NCBI RefSeq assembly: GCF_003610455.1
Contig: NZ_RAQK01000002.1
Span: 62,001-126,000 of the forward strand
Direction of reading: 5' to 3'
Length of the DNA: 64,000 bases
Source of the DNA: Sulfitobacter guttiformis
GTDB taxonomy: Bacteria > Pseudomonadota > Alphaproteobacteria > Rhodobacterales > Rhodobacteraceae
Part shown: positions 51,081 to 60,499 of the stretch, piece by piece
Position numbering within the stretch: the first letter of the stretch is position 1
Layout of the letters: each line of letters opens with the position of its first letter
The notes under the pieces: model-generated
The model's database searches: none
The model's input: the letters and a program-made list of their open reading frames with translations, nothing else
What the model was told of the DNA's origin: nothing
Program-made: the position numbers and the translations under genes

Positions 51081-52414
51081 ACCCAATAGTCAGAAGATCA
51101 GACTTTGTGCGGCAACTAACGCCAGACACAGTGATTGATGCAAACGATGCCTTCATTGATCGGATTGATTTAGATATTGGCGACTGGCTGCTATCTGGGG
51201 AACTGGCCGATATTTGCGGCGCTCTCTCTCACTTACGTTTGGCCGAGGTACCAACCGCTGATGGCGGTTCCGTTTCATTGTTCAACAGCCATATCATCGA
51301 GAGATTTTACGAAATTCGAGGGTTAAGGTTTTCTACCAACCCAAGAACCGATAGCCTCAATCAATCCAGCGCACTAATCTCTGGAACCGTAGAACGACCG
51401 AACTGGCGTTATCGACCGACTACCCGCCAACCGGGCGAGACAGAACGTATAACTTTCAAAACTCAGCTTAACCTCACAAGATTTTTGCAAGCCCAGCGCC
51501 TACATCATAGAAGTCGATTAGACCGGCCAAGGCTGGCATCTAATTATGTCATGGCGATTTCGCCGGAAACTAGTTGGTATGCTGATGAAGCGCCGCTGTT
51601 GCCTGCAACGAACGTTATTATCGGTCCCAATAAGAAGTATGCTTTTGCACTCAAGGACAGTCGGAGTGTCCAGATGCAGCGTTACCTAAATATTGCGCAG
51701 GACATGCTTAACAATGCCATGCAGGGAGCATTTGACGGGGAAGGGGCTTCAGCCCATCTAGCACCGTATTTCTCGCTAAGGGCAATTGAGTTTTATTGGG
51801 AATTCGACGCTGAGAGCCCGATTGATTTTGTCGCCTCCTTACGGGAAAGGGTTATGCAGCATGGACAGGTCGTTTCACAGGACTTCTACACTTTCTCCAA
51901 TGCATCGCTAAGAACGACACACCAAAGCCCGTGCCTGACGATCCAGCTAACTACGAAGATAAAAGTGAAGATATACGCGAAAACTACGAGGCGGGTTAGG
52001 TTCGAGGTCACCATAAAAGATGACGCTATCAATGCTGTGGCAGGCCAGCGATCTCAAGATAGCGTTGACGGGATCGTTTCATTGATACCAGCTCTTGCCC
52101 AAGAAGCGGCAGATCGCCTCACACCGCTCATACAATCGATTACAGCAGCGCCACCGCCTGCGGGCCGGGCTACGTCCCTCCAACTTATGCATCTGATCAT
52201 ACAGAACGCTCAAGATCGCTATGTGGCTGAAGCTATCATTGCAGGCCTTGTCAGCATTGGCCGTGTGGCTCCTTATGGGAACGATCCAATGAAAAACGCA
52301 ATTAAAGGTTTGAAGGAGCGTGGCGTCCTCAGAAGTGTTAGGCCGAGAAGCAGCATATGTGTTATCACGGACGAATATAATGACGCTTTAGTTAGTTTGC
52401 GCAGGCATCGCTAG
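51074..52414 (+). CDS. Unknown 446-residue island protein
   Basis: It overlaps the recombinase gene by seven bases. No domain is certain. KIKVKIYAKTTRRVRFEVTI resembles the strand found in some replication-initiator proteins (a basic K-Y-x-K..R-x-E-V pattern). The last 100 residues (KGLKERGVLRSVRPRSSICV) could be a winged helix. A replication, or single-strand DNA-handling, role is a guess. A fourth, slightly altered palindrome (52133-52142) lies within it. Confidence 0.6.
   Translation: MLNPIVRRSDFVRQLTPDTVIDANDAFIDRIDLDIGDWLLSGELADICGALSHLRLAEVPTADGGSVSLFNSHIIERFYEIRGLRFSTNPRTDSLNQSSALISGTVERPNWRYRPTTRQPGETERITFKTQLNLTRFLQAQRLHHRSRLDRPRLASNYVMAISPETSWYADEAPLLPATNVIIGPNKKYAFALKDSRSVQMQRYLNIAQDMLNNAMQGAFDGEGASAHLAPYFSLRAIEFYWEFDAESPIDFVASLRERVMQHGQVVSQDFYTFSNASLRTTHQSPCLTIQLTTKIKVKIYAKTTRRVRFEVTIKDDAINAVAGQRSQDSVDGIVSLIPALAQEAADRLTPLIQSITAAPPPAGRATSLQLMHLIIQNAQDRYVAEAIIAGLVSIGRVAPYGNDPMKNAIKGLKERGVLRSVRPRSSICVITDEYNDALVSLRRHR
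52133..52142. repeat. CAATCGATTG palindrome, copy 4 (one change)
   Basis: CAATCGATTA within the 446-residue gene, preceded by ATA as in TACAATCGAT copies elsewhere in the island. Confidence 0.45.
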
Positions 52415-52677
52415 CTAACTAGTTAGCTACATTGAAAAAATTCATATTTGGTCGCTGCAAGTCGACACCCACTTGCAACGAAAATCTACAGGCCTGTAAA
52501 CTATGCGCACATTCCGCGCATTTCAACTGCCCTGACAGACCGCACAGTCAAACCACCCACCAGATGCTACGATTTCACTGATCAGAATCGAAAATGTCTG
52601 ACTTGCTAGTTGCAAGCGCTTCAACTTGCCGTCAAACATTCAATACAGGAGTTAGAACTAAATGCGAAGGCTGGAAC

Positions 52678-53742
52678 GTGACAGATAAAGATGAAGATCT
52701 ACTTGAAACAGTCGAAGAGGATGATGATGAACCCTATGTGGAGTTTGACATTTCCGTTTCACCTTCGGACCCTTCGCTTGAGTTGCTATCCTCCCAGATA
52801 GAGCGTGGTGACATAGTAATTCCGTTCTACCAGCGCAAATTTGTTTGGAAGATTGAGCAGTCCTCGAGATTGGTTGAATCCTTCCTTATGGGCTTGCCTG
52901 TTCCGCAAGTGTTTCTCTATGAAAATGACGACGGTATCCTTGAGGTTATTGACGGCCAACAACGTCTAATGTCGGTAAAGTACTTTATAGAAGGCTATTT
53001 CGGTGAAGCAGACGACAAAGGAAAGCGTCAAGTTTTCAGACTTAAAGGCCTTTCTGAAAGATCTGATTTTAACGGTAAGACGTTTGACGAATTACCGCAG
53101 CGGTATCAAAGGAAGATTCGCAATTCTACTCTCAGAGCAATAAACATAAGGCAGTTAACCCCCAAGGGCAGTGGAGACAGCGTTTTTCATATTTTTGAGC
53201 GACTTAATACCGGTGGAACGCAATTGAAGCCGCAAGAAATTAGGAATGCTGTATATAGGGGTAATATAGTTGCCAAACTTTGGGAGCTAAATGAAACTCC
53301 CGAATGGCAGAAAATTCTTGGACTTAAGAAGCCTGACAAAAACCAAAAAGATGTTGAGCTGGTTCTGAGGCTTCTATCCCTCTTCCAATGCTGGCAGACC
53401 TACGAAAAACCGATGCTTTCTCATTTGAACAAATCCATGAGAGAAAGCCGCAGCTTCTCATCCGATCAGAATAACGCCTTCTATGACAAATTTCTTGCAG
53501 CCGTGAAGTTAGTAGACGGAAATCTTGAGAAACCTTTCCGCCCTCGTGGCCTGATAAACTCTGCTGTGCTGGAAGCGGTTATGATCACCATTATGGAAGA
53601 TGCTTCTATTGATGGTGCGCGATTAGTGGCAGGGTATGACACATTGTTAAAAGATGCTGAGTTTCTCGAAAGGATTACTGGAGGCACAACTGATACGCTT
53701 GTGTTACATCGCAGAATTGAAATTGCGAAGCAGATAATTTAG
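52678..53742 (+). CDS. DUF262 protein of a two-gene module
   Basis: The 354-residue protein carries the DUF262 (ParB/Srx-like) core: IVIPFYQRKFVWKIEQSSRL, then LPVPQVFLYEN and the signature EVIDGQQRLMSVKYF, and FHIFERLNTGGTQLKPQEIR further on. DUF262 is the nucleotide-dependent half of GmrSD-type restriction factors and related defence proteins. GTG at 52678 has AAGG seven bases ahead; an ATG at 52594 would add 28 residues of poor composition. No DUF1524 nuclease follows. Instead the next gene, starting at the very next base, encodes a HEPN-like protein. Confidence 0.85.
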   Translation: MTDKDEDLLETVEEDDDEPYVEFDISVSPSDPSLELLSSQIERGDIVIPFYQRKFVWKIEQSSRLVESFLMGLPVPQVFLYENDDGILEVIDGQQRLMSVKYFIEGYFGEADDKGKRQVFRLKGLSERSDFNGKTFDELPQRYQRKIRNSTLRAINIRQLTPKGSGDSVFHIFERLNTGGTQLKPQEIRNAVYRGNIVAKLWELNETPEWQKILGLKKPDKNQKDVELVLRLLSLFQCWQTYEKPMLSHLNKSMRESRSFSSDQNNAFYDKFLAAVKLVDGNLEKPFRPRGLINSAVLEAVMITIMEDASIDGARLVAGYDTLLKDAEFLERITGGTTDTLVLHRRIEIAKQII

Positions 53743-54261
53743 ATGCCGCCCGAAGACCTGCGGGAACATTTTTCGCGCGTTGATAAATTGGTTCAGGAGA
53801 TGAATCAGTTTGTTCCTGCTGACGCGCGTGGTGTGAATGAGTTTCGTGCTGATTTAGCGGGCATGCTTGTTGTTACAATTGCAGCAATGTACGAAACCTG
53901 TGTGAAAACGACGATGATTTTGTATGCGGGGAGGTTTGGAAGAGAGTTCGAGGGCTTTACTGAGCGAAATTACAATAAACTTAGTAGTAAAATTTCGCAT
54001 CGTGACTTGCGCCGATACGCATCTACTTTTGACCCGAATGTATGTGAAAGGTTTGACGCCATATTGGATCGTCGCAGAAAAACTGCCGTCAGGTTGAGTG
54101 GCAAAAACCCAATTAGGCAACTAGATCAAATGTTAGATTGGCGACATGATTTCGCACATGCAGGCTTAAGGCAAACTACGATCAGTGAAGCGATGAGCAC
54201 ACACAGACTTGCCAGTATCGTTATCCTTTCCTTCCATAAGTCATTTTCGGATATTGGCTAG
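53743..54261 (+). CDS. HEPN-like protein, partner of DUF262
   Basis: The 172-residue helical protein has an Rx4H motif near its end (LDWRHDFAHAG), the catalytic signature of HEPN ribonucleases. An early segment, MLVVTIAAMYETCVKTTMIL, is typical of the MAE_28990-like HEPN group. The ATG follows the DUF262 stop without a gap, so translation is coupled. As a pair, DUF262 could sense or modify and the HEPN protein cut RNA; this is inference from domain roles. Confidence 0.75.
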   Translation: MPPEDLREHFSRVDKLVQEMNQFVPADARGVNEFRADLAGMLVVTIAAMYETCVKTTMILYAGRFGREFEGFTERNYNKLSSKISHRDLRRYASTFDPNVCERFDAILDRRRKTAVRLSGKNPIRQLDQMLDWRHDFAHAGLRQTTISEAMSTHRLASIVILSFHKSFSDIG

Positions 54262-54479
54262 CATCTTAAATCTAACTTTATTTGTGAGTAAGCGCCGCTT
54301 TCACGGCCTGCGCCAAAATGGGCAATGCTTCGGGTGGGAATTTCCCCTAATTGCATTCAAGTGAAAGTACGGATTAGATCAAACAGAGTCTGAAGCTACT
54401 AATCCATACCTTTAGTGGCGGTCTAAATCAAATTATCCGTTGCGCCCTATGTGCGCCCCATAAACCGCTCGATAAATAA
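54262..54479. other. Island right-end intergenic stretch
   Basis: AT-rich, no credible gene or RNA seen between the HEPN gene and the tRNA terminator. Confidence 0.5.
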
Positions 54480-54509
54480 AAGGGCTCAGCAATCACTTGC
54501 TAAGCCCTT
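54480..54509 (-). terminator. Terminator downstream of tRNA-Asn (right copy)
   Basis: On the minus strand AAGGGCTTAGCAA and TTGCTGAGCCCTT form a nearly perfect stem followed by TTATTT. It lies within the island, just left of the tRNA 3' end. Confidence 0.8.
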
Positions 54510-54517
54510 GAATACTA

Positions 54518-54592
54518 TGGCTCCGACGGTAGGGATCGAACCTACGACCAATTGATTAACAGTCAACTGCTCTACCGCTGAGCTACGTCGGA
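54518..54592 (-). tRNA. tRNA-Asn (GTT), right copy
   Basis: Identical in all 75 positions, including encoded CCA, to the copy at 10.2 kb. Its 5' side faces ordinary chromosome, so this is probably the chromosomal gene whose 3' half was rebuilt by the island. Confidence 0.95.
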
Positions 54593-54671
54593 ACGGTCCG
54601 CATCGTATAGCGGCGGTATTTTGGCGCGTCCAGAGGCTTTTCGGCGGTTTTTGGTAAAAAGTTCATGATCC

Positions 54672-55583
54672 TCACTTAAGGACGAACTTTGATGTCTCGT
54701 TCAGATCGCCATCGTGCGTGACAATACCGCGAACATTAAGATCAATCAGTTGTGCGAGAACGTTTCGCGTGGCAGCGCCCAGCAGTGCGGCGGGGGTATC
54801 TGTATAGAGGAGAGCGGCGATGGTGGCGGCGTCTGTAGGGCCGTTTTCAAGTGCTTGAACGATTCCCGTCTCGCGGCTGCGGCGATGGGCAACGAGCCAG
54901 TCGAGGCGTGCAGCAGGATCGTCAATCTGCGCACCATGGCCAGGATAGAACACCCGCCATTGGCGTGCAGCAAGGCGGGCGCAGGATCGCATGAAATCGG
55001 TGAGGTCGCCATCGGGTGGGGAAACCAAAGACGAAGCCCAGCCCATAACGTGATCGGCGGTGAAGCAGGTATCTCCCCACGCCAGACTGATATGGTTGCC
55101 AATATGACCGGGAGTATGGATCACTTCCAACTGCCAGTTATCACCCGAGATCGTCTCGCCATCGGACACAATCTTATCGGGCGAAAAGCCCAAATCCACG
55201 CCCTCACCTCCGCCAACACTGCCCGCAGCAGCAAGGTGCTGCATCACAGCAGACCGGCCGGCCTGCGCGCCGCCAAAGGCAAGAACCGGGGCGTCCGTCC
55301 GCAGGGACAGATCGCGGGCCAGCGGGGAATGGTCAAGATGGGTATGCGTCACGATGATGTGGCTGATGTGTTGGTCAGGCGCGACAGCCGCCAAAATAGC
55401 ATCGAGGTGCGCCGCATCTTTCGGGCCGGGGTCAATGACTGCCAAGGCAGTGTGACCCAGCACATAAGTGTTTGTCCCACGATAGGTCATTGGCGAGGGG
55501 TTGGGCGCCACGATCCGGCGCAGGCCGTTCTCAAGCACCTGCGCTACCCCGATCGGCGGGTTGAAGTCATCGGGTGGAAGCAT
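54672..55583 (-). CDS. Metallo-beta-lactamase-fold hydrolase
   Basis: The 303-residue protein has the zinc-binding signature VTHTHLDHSPLARDL, then HTPGHIGNH, TADHVMGW and YPGHGAQIDDP as later ligands. It ends with a C-terminal winged-helix-like region as in LACTB2-type enzymes. Likely a cytosolic hydrolase of unknown substrate. An ATG at 55613 would add ten residues; the chosen one has AAAGG ahead. Confidence 0.85.
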   Translation of the reverse strand: MLPPDDFNPPIGVAQVLENGLRRIVAPNPSPMTYRGTNTYVLGHTALAVIDPGPKDAAHLDAILAAVAPDQHISHIIVTHTHLDHSPLARDLSLRTDAPVLAFGGAQAGRSAVMQHLAAAGSVGGGEGVDLGFSPDKIVSDGETISGDNWQLEVIHTPGHIGNHISLAWGDTCFTADHVMGWASSLVSPPDGDLTDFMRSCARLAARQWRVFYPGHGAQIDDPAARLDWLVAHRRSRETGIVQALENGPTDAATIAALLYTDTPAALLGAATRNVLAQLIDLNVRGIVTHDGDLNETSKFVLK

Positions 55584-55627
55584 TGTTTTGCCTTTCGCTA
55601 GGAGCAGGGACATAATAGGTTTATCCT

Positions 55628-56947
55628 ATGTCATTCGAATTGCTCAAACACTATATGCCGCGTGGCATTTACGGTCGCGCAGCGCTGATCCTGCTGCTTC
55701 CGGTCGTGTTCCTGCAACTTGTGGTTACCGTTATCTTTGCGCAGCGGCATTTTGAAGGGGTAACACTTCAGATGACGGACACGGTTTTACGTGAACTGGC
55801 ATTGGTGCAGGAGGTAGCGGATCTGGCACCGTCCCTGGGGCAAGCGGCAGGCGATGTCCAAAGCCAGCTCGGCGCGCTCCAGATATCACTGTCAGGTGCG
55901 CAGGGAAAAGCGCCGCAAAATGCGCGCGTCTGGTACGATTATTCCGGCAGTGTTCTGATACGGCGTCTATCTGAGAAGATGCCCGGATTTGTCGCCGTTG
56001 ACCTGAACAACAGCGGTATGGTCAACGTCTATTCCCAAAGCCGTCACGGGCTGGTGCAGATGGTGTTCGACCGGCGCCGGATTTCAGCAGCAAACCCGCA
56101 CCAGATGTTCGTCTATACTTTTGCGTTCGGTATTGTCATGAGCCTGATCGCCAGCATTTATTTGCGCAATCAACTGCGCCCGATCAAGCGTCTTGCCCGC
56201 GCAGCAGAGGCCTTCGGACGGGGGCGCCATATACCTTACACACCTTCGGGTGCGATCGAACTGCGGGCTGCGGGCAACGCCTTTATCGATATGCGCAGCC
56301 GGATCGAGCGTCATATCGAACAGCGCACGCTCATGTTGTCAGGGGTCAGCCACGACCTGCGCACACCACTAACGCGCCTTCGCCTCGGCCTTGCAATGCT
56401 GGATGAGGACGACGCCGCGCCCCTGTTGCGCGATGTCGCCGATATGCAAGGCATGCTCGATGAATTCCTCAGCTTTGCCAAGGGCGCAGCAGAAGGAGAG
56501 CCGGAGCCCGTAGACCCGATTGCGATGGTTGCGGAGATTGTAAAAAGTGCGCAACGTGCAGGCCGCGATGTCACCCAACTGCCGCGCGAGGGAGGCGGGG
56601 AGGGCACAATATTGCTACGGGAAGTAGCCATGCGCCGCGCAGTCGATAACCTGATTTCCAACGGCGTACGCTATGGCGCGCGCGCAGAGGTATCGCTGCT
56701 TTTGACGGACAAGACGCTTCGTATTCGCGTCGAGGACGACGGCCCTGGCATACCGGAGCATCAGCGTGAGCAGGCGACAAGGCCGTTCACGCGGCTGGAT
56801 CCGTCACGAAATCAGGACAAGGGCGGTGGTGTCGGCCTTGGCCTCGCTATTGCAGTAGACGTGGCACGAAGCCATGGTGGCGTGCTGCGCCTTGGTGTTT
56901 CGGAGCGTTTGGGCGGTTTGCGTGCTGACATTGTGATTGCCCGCTAA
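55628..56947 (+). CDS. EnvZ-type sensor histidine kinase
   Basis: The 439-residue protein has two membrane segments (AALILLLPVVFLQLVVTVIF; YTFAFGIVMSLIASIYL) around a periplasmic domain, a HAMP linker, the H-box GVSHDLRTPLTRLRLG with the phosphorylated His, and N/G boxes (VDNLISNGVRYG; DDGPGIP; GGGVGLGLAIA). No response-regulator gene is adjacent in the window. The gap to the MBL gene is 15-45 bp, divergently arranged. Confidence 0.92.
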   Translation: MSFELLKHYMPRGIYGRAALILLLPVVFLQLVVTVIFAQRHFEGVTLQMTDTVLRELALVQEVADLAPSLGQAAGDVQSQLGALQISLSGAQGKAPQNARVWYDYSGSVLIRRLSEKMPGFVAVDLNNSGMVNVYSQSRHGLVQMVFDRRRISAANPHQMFVYTFAFGIVMSLIASIYLRNQLRPIKRLARAAEAFGRGRHIPYTPSGAIELRAAGNAFIDMRSRIERHIEQRTLMLSGVSHDLRTPLTRLRLGLAMLDEDDAAPLLRDVADMQGMLDEFLSFAKGAAEGEPEPVDPIAMVAEIVKSAQRAGRDVTQLPREGGGEGTILLREVAMRRAVDNLISNGVRYGARAEVSLLLTDKTLRIRVEDDGPGIPEHQREQATRPFTRLDPSRNQDKGGGVGLGLAIAVDVARSHGGVLRLGVSERLGGLRADIVIAR

Positions 56948-57255
56948 GTATTATCCAATTTTCCGGTCTTCGGTATGTTCGAGATTGGTCGTAGGCAATC
57001 CTCCGGATTTTGGGACCTAAGGAGGGTTGAACCGGCCCTTTTGAGGAAGATTTGATCGGTCTTCATGGCTCTATCCTAAGCGCTAAAATCCGGACTTGCC
57101 TATGTTCTGTGAACAAACCCCAAGAAAGTTGGAGAAGAATCTACCGCTAATCTATTTACTTACTAAAATAGTCAGGTTAATGATCCGCATATAGAGCAAG
57201 CGAACCTCTCCTTGAGTAGCCAGCGTAACAGTTGAAAACTTAAAGCGAGGAAAAT
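56948..57255. other. Intergenic region upstream of siderophore receptor
   Basis: About 310 bp without a gene. The right half is AT-rich and must contain the receptor promoter. An iron-regulator site would be expected (Fur/RirA/Irr), but I could not identify a convincing match by eye. Confidence 0.4.
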
Positions 57256-59753
57256 GTGCGTAAAACTCCGGAAAATAGCCTTTGCTCGGGCAAATTTCAT
57301 AGAAACTCAGCACTGGTCGTTGGCGGCTTCGGGGCCTCATTGGCCATGGCCTGTATGACGACCGGTGCCTATGCACAGGACGCAGACCTTATTATTCTGC
57401 CAACTGTCGAGGTGGAAACCACCGAAGAAGTCCGCTCCGCTCCGAAAGCCGCCAAAGCACCTGCAAAAGCCAGACGTGCACCACAGCGCGTAGCGACCCC
57501 GCGCGCGGTGGAACCCGATATTTGCTCACCAGCGTTGGCAGGTACGCCAGTATGTGCAGACGAAGAGGCCGCAGAACGTGAAGCTCAAGAACTGGCTGAA
57601 GCGACCGCCCTCGCAGAGGCAAAAGCGGCGGCAGGCGGCAGCAGCTATACGGATCAGAACTCACCCTTCAAAGCCAACAGCCTTGCAAACAGCAAGATGC
57701 CCGGCGCGCTGAAAGATACACCTCGCACCGTTACGGCCATCACTCAGGAGGTTCTTGAGACAACCGGCACAACCAGCGTGCGCGAGATTGCCCGGTCGAC
57801 ACCGGGGATATCGCTTGGCTTTGGGGAGGGCGGTAATTCCTTCGGGGACAATATCTATATCCGCGGTTTCAAAGCCAATAACGACGTTTATACGGATGGC
57901 ATAAGAAGCCCAGGCACGGGTATCGCCGAGACATTCAACACCGAGCAGGTCGAAGTGACAAAAGGTCCGGCGGGTACTGTTGGCGGGCGCGGTACCACAG
58001 GCGGTGCGATTGATATTATCTCGAAAGGGACACGGGACGTCGATTTCACCCGCATCGTGACCACAGTCACTGACGCTTCGACCGTTCGCCAGACCATCGA
58101 CAGCAACAAGGTGATTAATGACCGTGTTCAACTGCGCTTTAACGGATTGGTGCAGGATGGGGCGGTTGCTGGGCGTGACGTTGTAACGGACGACCGGAAA
58201 GGCGCGGCTCTTGCACTCCGCTTCGAGGCGACCGATGCCCTGACGCTAGAGGGAAACCTGAGCTACACCAAGATCGAGCAAACACCCGATTGGGGTGTCC
58301 CGTTTGTCAATAATGAAGCGCTTGGCCTCGTTGGTCCGGTGACCGAATTCGGCATTGATCGCGATACGTTTTACGGTGTTCCGGGTCGGGATTTCCAAGT
58401 CGCCGAAGAGACCGTTGCGACAGCGAAAGCACGCTATGCTTTTGACAATGGTATGGTGCTGACAAACGCCCTGAGATTGTCGAATGCGACCAACGACTAT
58501 GTTCTGACAGCGCCGAGCAGTCTCATCGATAACGGCTCCGCAAATCCTGCTGACTGGCAGGTCGGACTAAGCTTCAAAAGCTGGAATCAGGAAACAGATG
58601 TGATCGCCAATGTGCTGGAGTTGACCGGCGACGCCCGTTTTGCAGGTGCACAGCACAAGTTTGTATTCGGTCTTGCCACGTCGCGTGAAGACATTGCGGT
58701 TATGAACTATGTCAATCTGGCCAGCGAAGACTATTTGCCGCCCGAAGGGCAGCGCGGATGCACTGTCGACGTCATCAATCCCGACCCGATTGCAGAAGGG
58801 TGCTGGAGCGGCGAGCAGCCGCAGTCGGGGACCGACCGTACGTCGACCACAGTCAAGTCCACATCGCTCTACGCGCTAGACACTGTCACTTTGTCAGACC
58901 GTCTCAATGTAAATGGCGGTCTTCGGGTGGACATATATGACATCGAGCGGTCAGGCGGCAGTGGCGATGATGCCTATACCCTGTCGCGTGACGATGTGAT
59001 GCTCAACTGGAATATCGGCACCACTTATGCGCTAAACGAGCGTCTAAGTATATATGCGGCGGCAGCAACCTCGACCAATCCGGCAGGGCAGGGCAGGAAT
59101 TGGAAGCGGGGGGCGGCTTTTACGGTGGCCTCGACGATAATGGATCGGGACTGGCCCCCGAAGAAAACACATCCTTCGAACTCGGTGCCAAATTCAGCTT
59201 TTCGCCCAATCTGTTGCTGACCGCAGCGCTCTACCAGACCACCAAGGACAACGCTCGCGAGGATATAGGGCCGCGGGGTGCAACGGTGACCTATGATACG
59301 CTGAAATACCGTGTTCAGGGGCTTGAATTGGGCGTTGCTGGTAAAGTGACCGACAGGCTCAGCCTGTTTGGCGGTGCTAATTTCATGAAGAGCAAGATTC
59401 TTGAGAGTCAGGACAGTGACATTCGCGGTCTATCGCTTGCGAACACCGCGCATGAACAAATCAATATTCTCGCTACCTACCAGGTGACAGACAAGTTGAT
59501 GCTGGGCGGGCGCGTCAACTACCAAGGCGCGATAGATCTGGGCAGCACCGCTGCGAATGGCCGTTCCCTGCCTTCCGCACTGACTTATGATGTGTTGGGA
59601 GAGTACGAGATTGCCAAGAATACGACGATCAAGGCGGGTGTGACGAACCTGTCAGACGAGACCGTTTATGATGCGGGTTACCGGTCTGGCACTCCCTTTA
59701 CCTATGTCGCGCCGGGCCGTGAAGTTTCTGTCTCACTCGAGATGAAGTTCTGA
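57256..59753 (+). pseudogene. TonB-dependent siderophore receptor, frameshifted
   Basis: The signal peptide ends GAYAQDA. A plug domain follows (DTPRTVTAITQEVLETTG; IYIRGFKANNDVYTDGIRSP; GRGTTGGAIDIISKG), then beta-barrel strands to a terminal aromatic residue ([10 protein letters not shown]). This is the catecholate-receptor type. At 59086-59095 GGGCA is present twice. Removing one copy restores NPAGQELEAGGGFYGG and an intact receptor of 830 residues. As it stands the protein ends after about 650 residues and loses the last barrel strands. It heads an operon with hydroxylase, ExbB, ExbD and TonB genes. The GTG start is preceded by GAGG. Confidence 0.88.
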
Positions 59754-59812
59754 TTTCCAAATTATTACCGCGGGCGGCTCTGAGGTCGCCCGCAGATTGC
59801 CGAAGGTTTTTT

Positions 59813-60496
59813 ATGCTTATCACTATCCCCTCGATCCTGAGTAAAGACGACGTAAAACAGGTGCGTGCACATCTGGATGCCGCTGATTGGGAAGACGGAT
59901 CAAAGACAGCTGGCCCACAGTCTGCCAAGGTCAAACACAATAAGCAGTTGCCACCAGTGTCGGACACGGCACAAACGCTGGGCCAGTTTATTTTGCAAAA
60001 ACTGACCGATGACCCGCTCTTTCTGTCGGCAGCGTTGCCTGCGCGTATTCTGCCGCCGATGTTCAACAAATACGAGCAGGCAGAAACCTTTGGCGCGCAT
60101 ATCGACAATGCAATTCGCGTTAATCCGCTGACACAGGAACGCCTGCGCACCGATCTTTCGATGACCCTGTTCCTGAGCGAGCCCGAAGAGTATGACGGCG
60201 GGGAGCTTGTGATCCAAGACCACTACGGCACTCACAGCATAAAGCTGGGCGCTGGGGATTTGGTCCTTTATCCTTCCACCAGCTTGCATGAAGTGACGCC
60301 CGTCACGCGTGGCGCACGGATATCTTCCTTCTTCTGGCTGCAAAGCATGATCAGGACCGATGCGCACCGCACGATCCTGTTCGATCTGGATCAATCCATT
60401 CAATCGCTGAGCACCACGATCGGCTCAAATGCTGTGGAAACCGTCCGCCTCACCGGTATTTACCACAATCTGATACGCACATGGGCAGAGACCTGA
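59813..60496 (+). CDS. piuC: PKHD-type Fe(II)/2-oxoglutarate hydroxylase
   Basis: The 227-residue protein matches the PiuC/YbiX family: [10 protein letters not shown] carries the HxD iron ligands, [18 protein letters not shown] the distal His and the 2-oxoglutarate-binding Arg, with [15 protein letters not shown] between. Members are habitually encoded next to catecholate siderophore receptors, as here; the substrate is unknown. Confidence 0.9.
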   Translation: MLITIPSILSKDDVKQVRAHLDAADWEDGSKTAGPQSAKVKHNKQLPPVSDTAQTLGQFILQKLTDDPLFLSAALPARILPPMFNKYEQAETFGAHIDNAIRVNPLTQERLRTDLSMTLFLSEPEEYDGGELVIQDHYGTHSIKLGAGDLVLYPSTSLHEVTPVTRGARISSFFWLQSMIRTDAHRTILFDLDQSIQSLSTTIGSNAVETVRLTGIYHNLIRTWAET

Positions 60497-60499
60497 GAT

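Noticed and set aside
54714..55601. Rightward 295-codon frame opposite the metallo-hydrolase
   Set aside because: No domain and no ribosome site; the leftward frame carries HTHLDH and the other zinc ligands.
56948..57255. Fur-type iron box ahead of the receptor
   Set aside because: An iron regulator site is expected, but no stretch matched a known consensus convincingly by eye.
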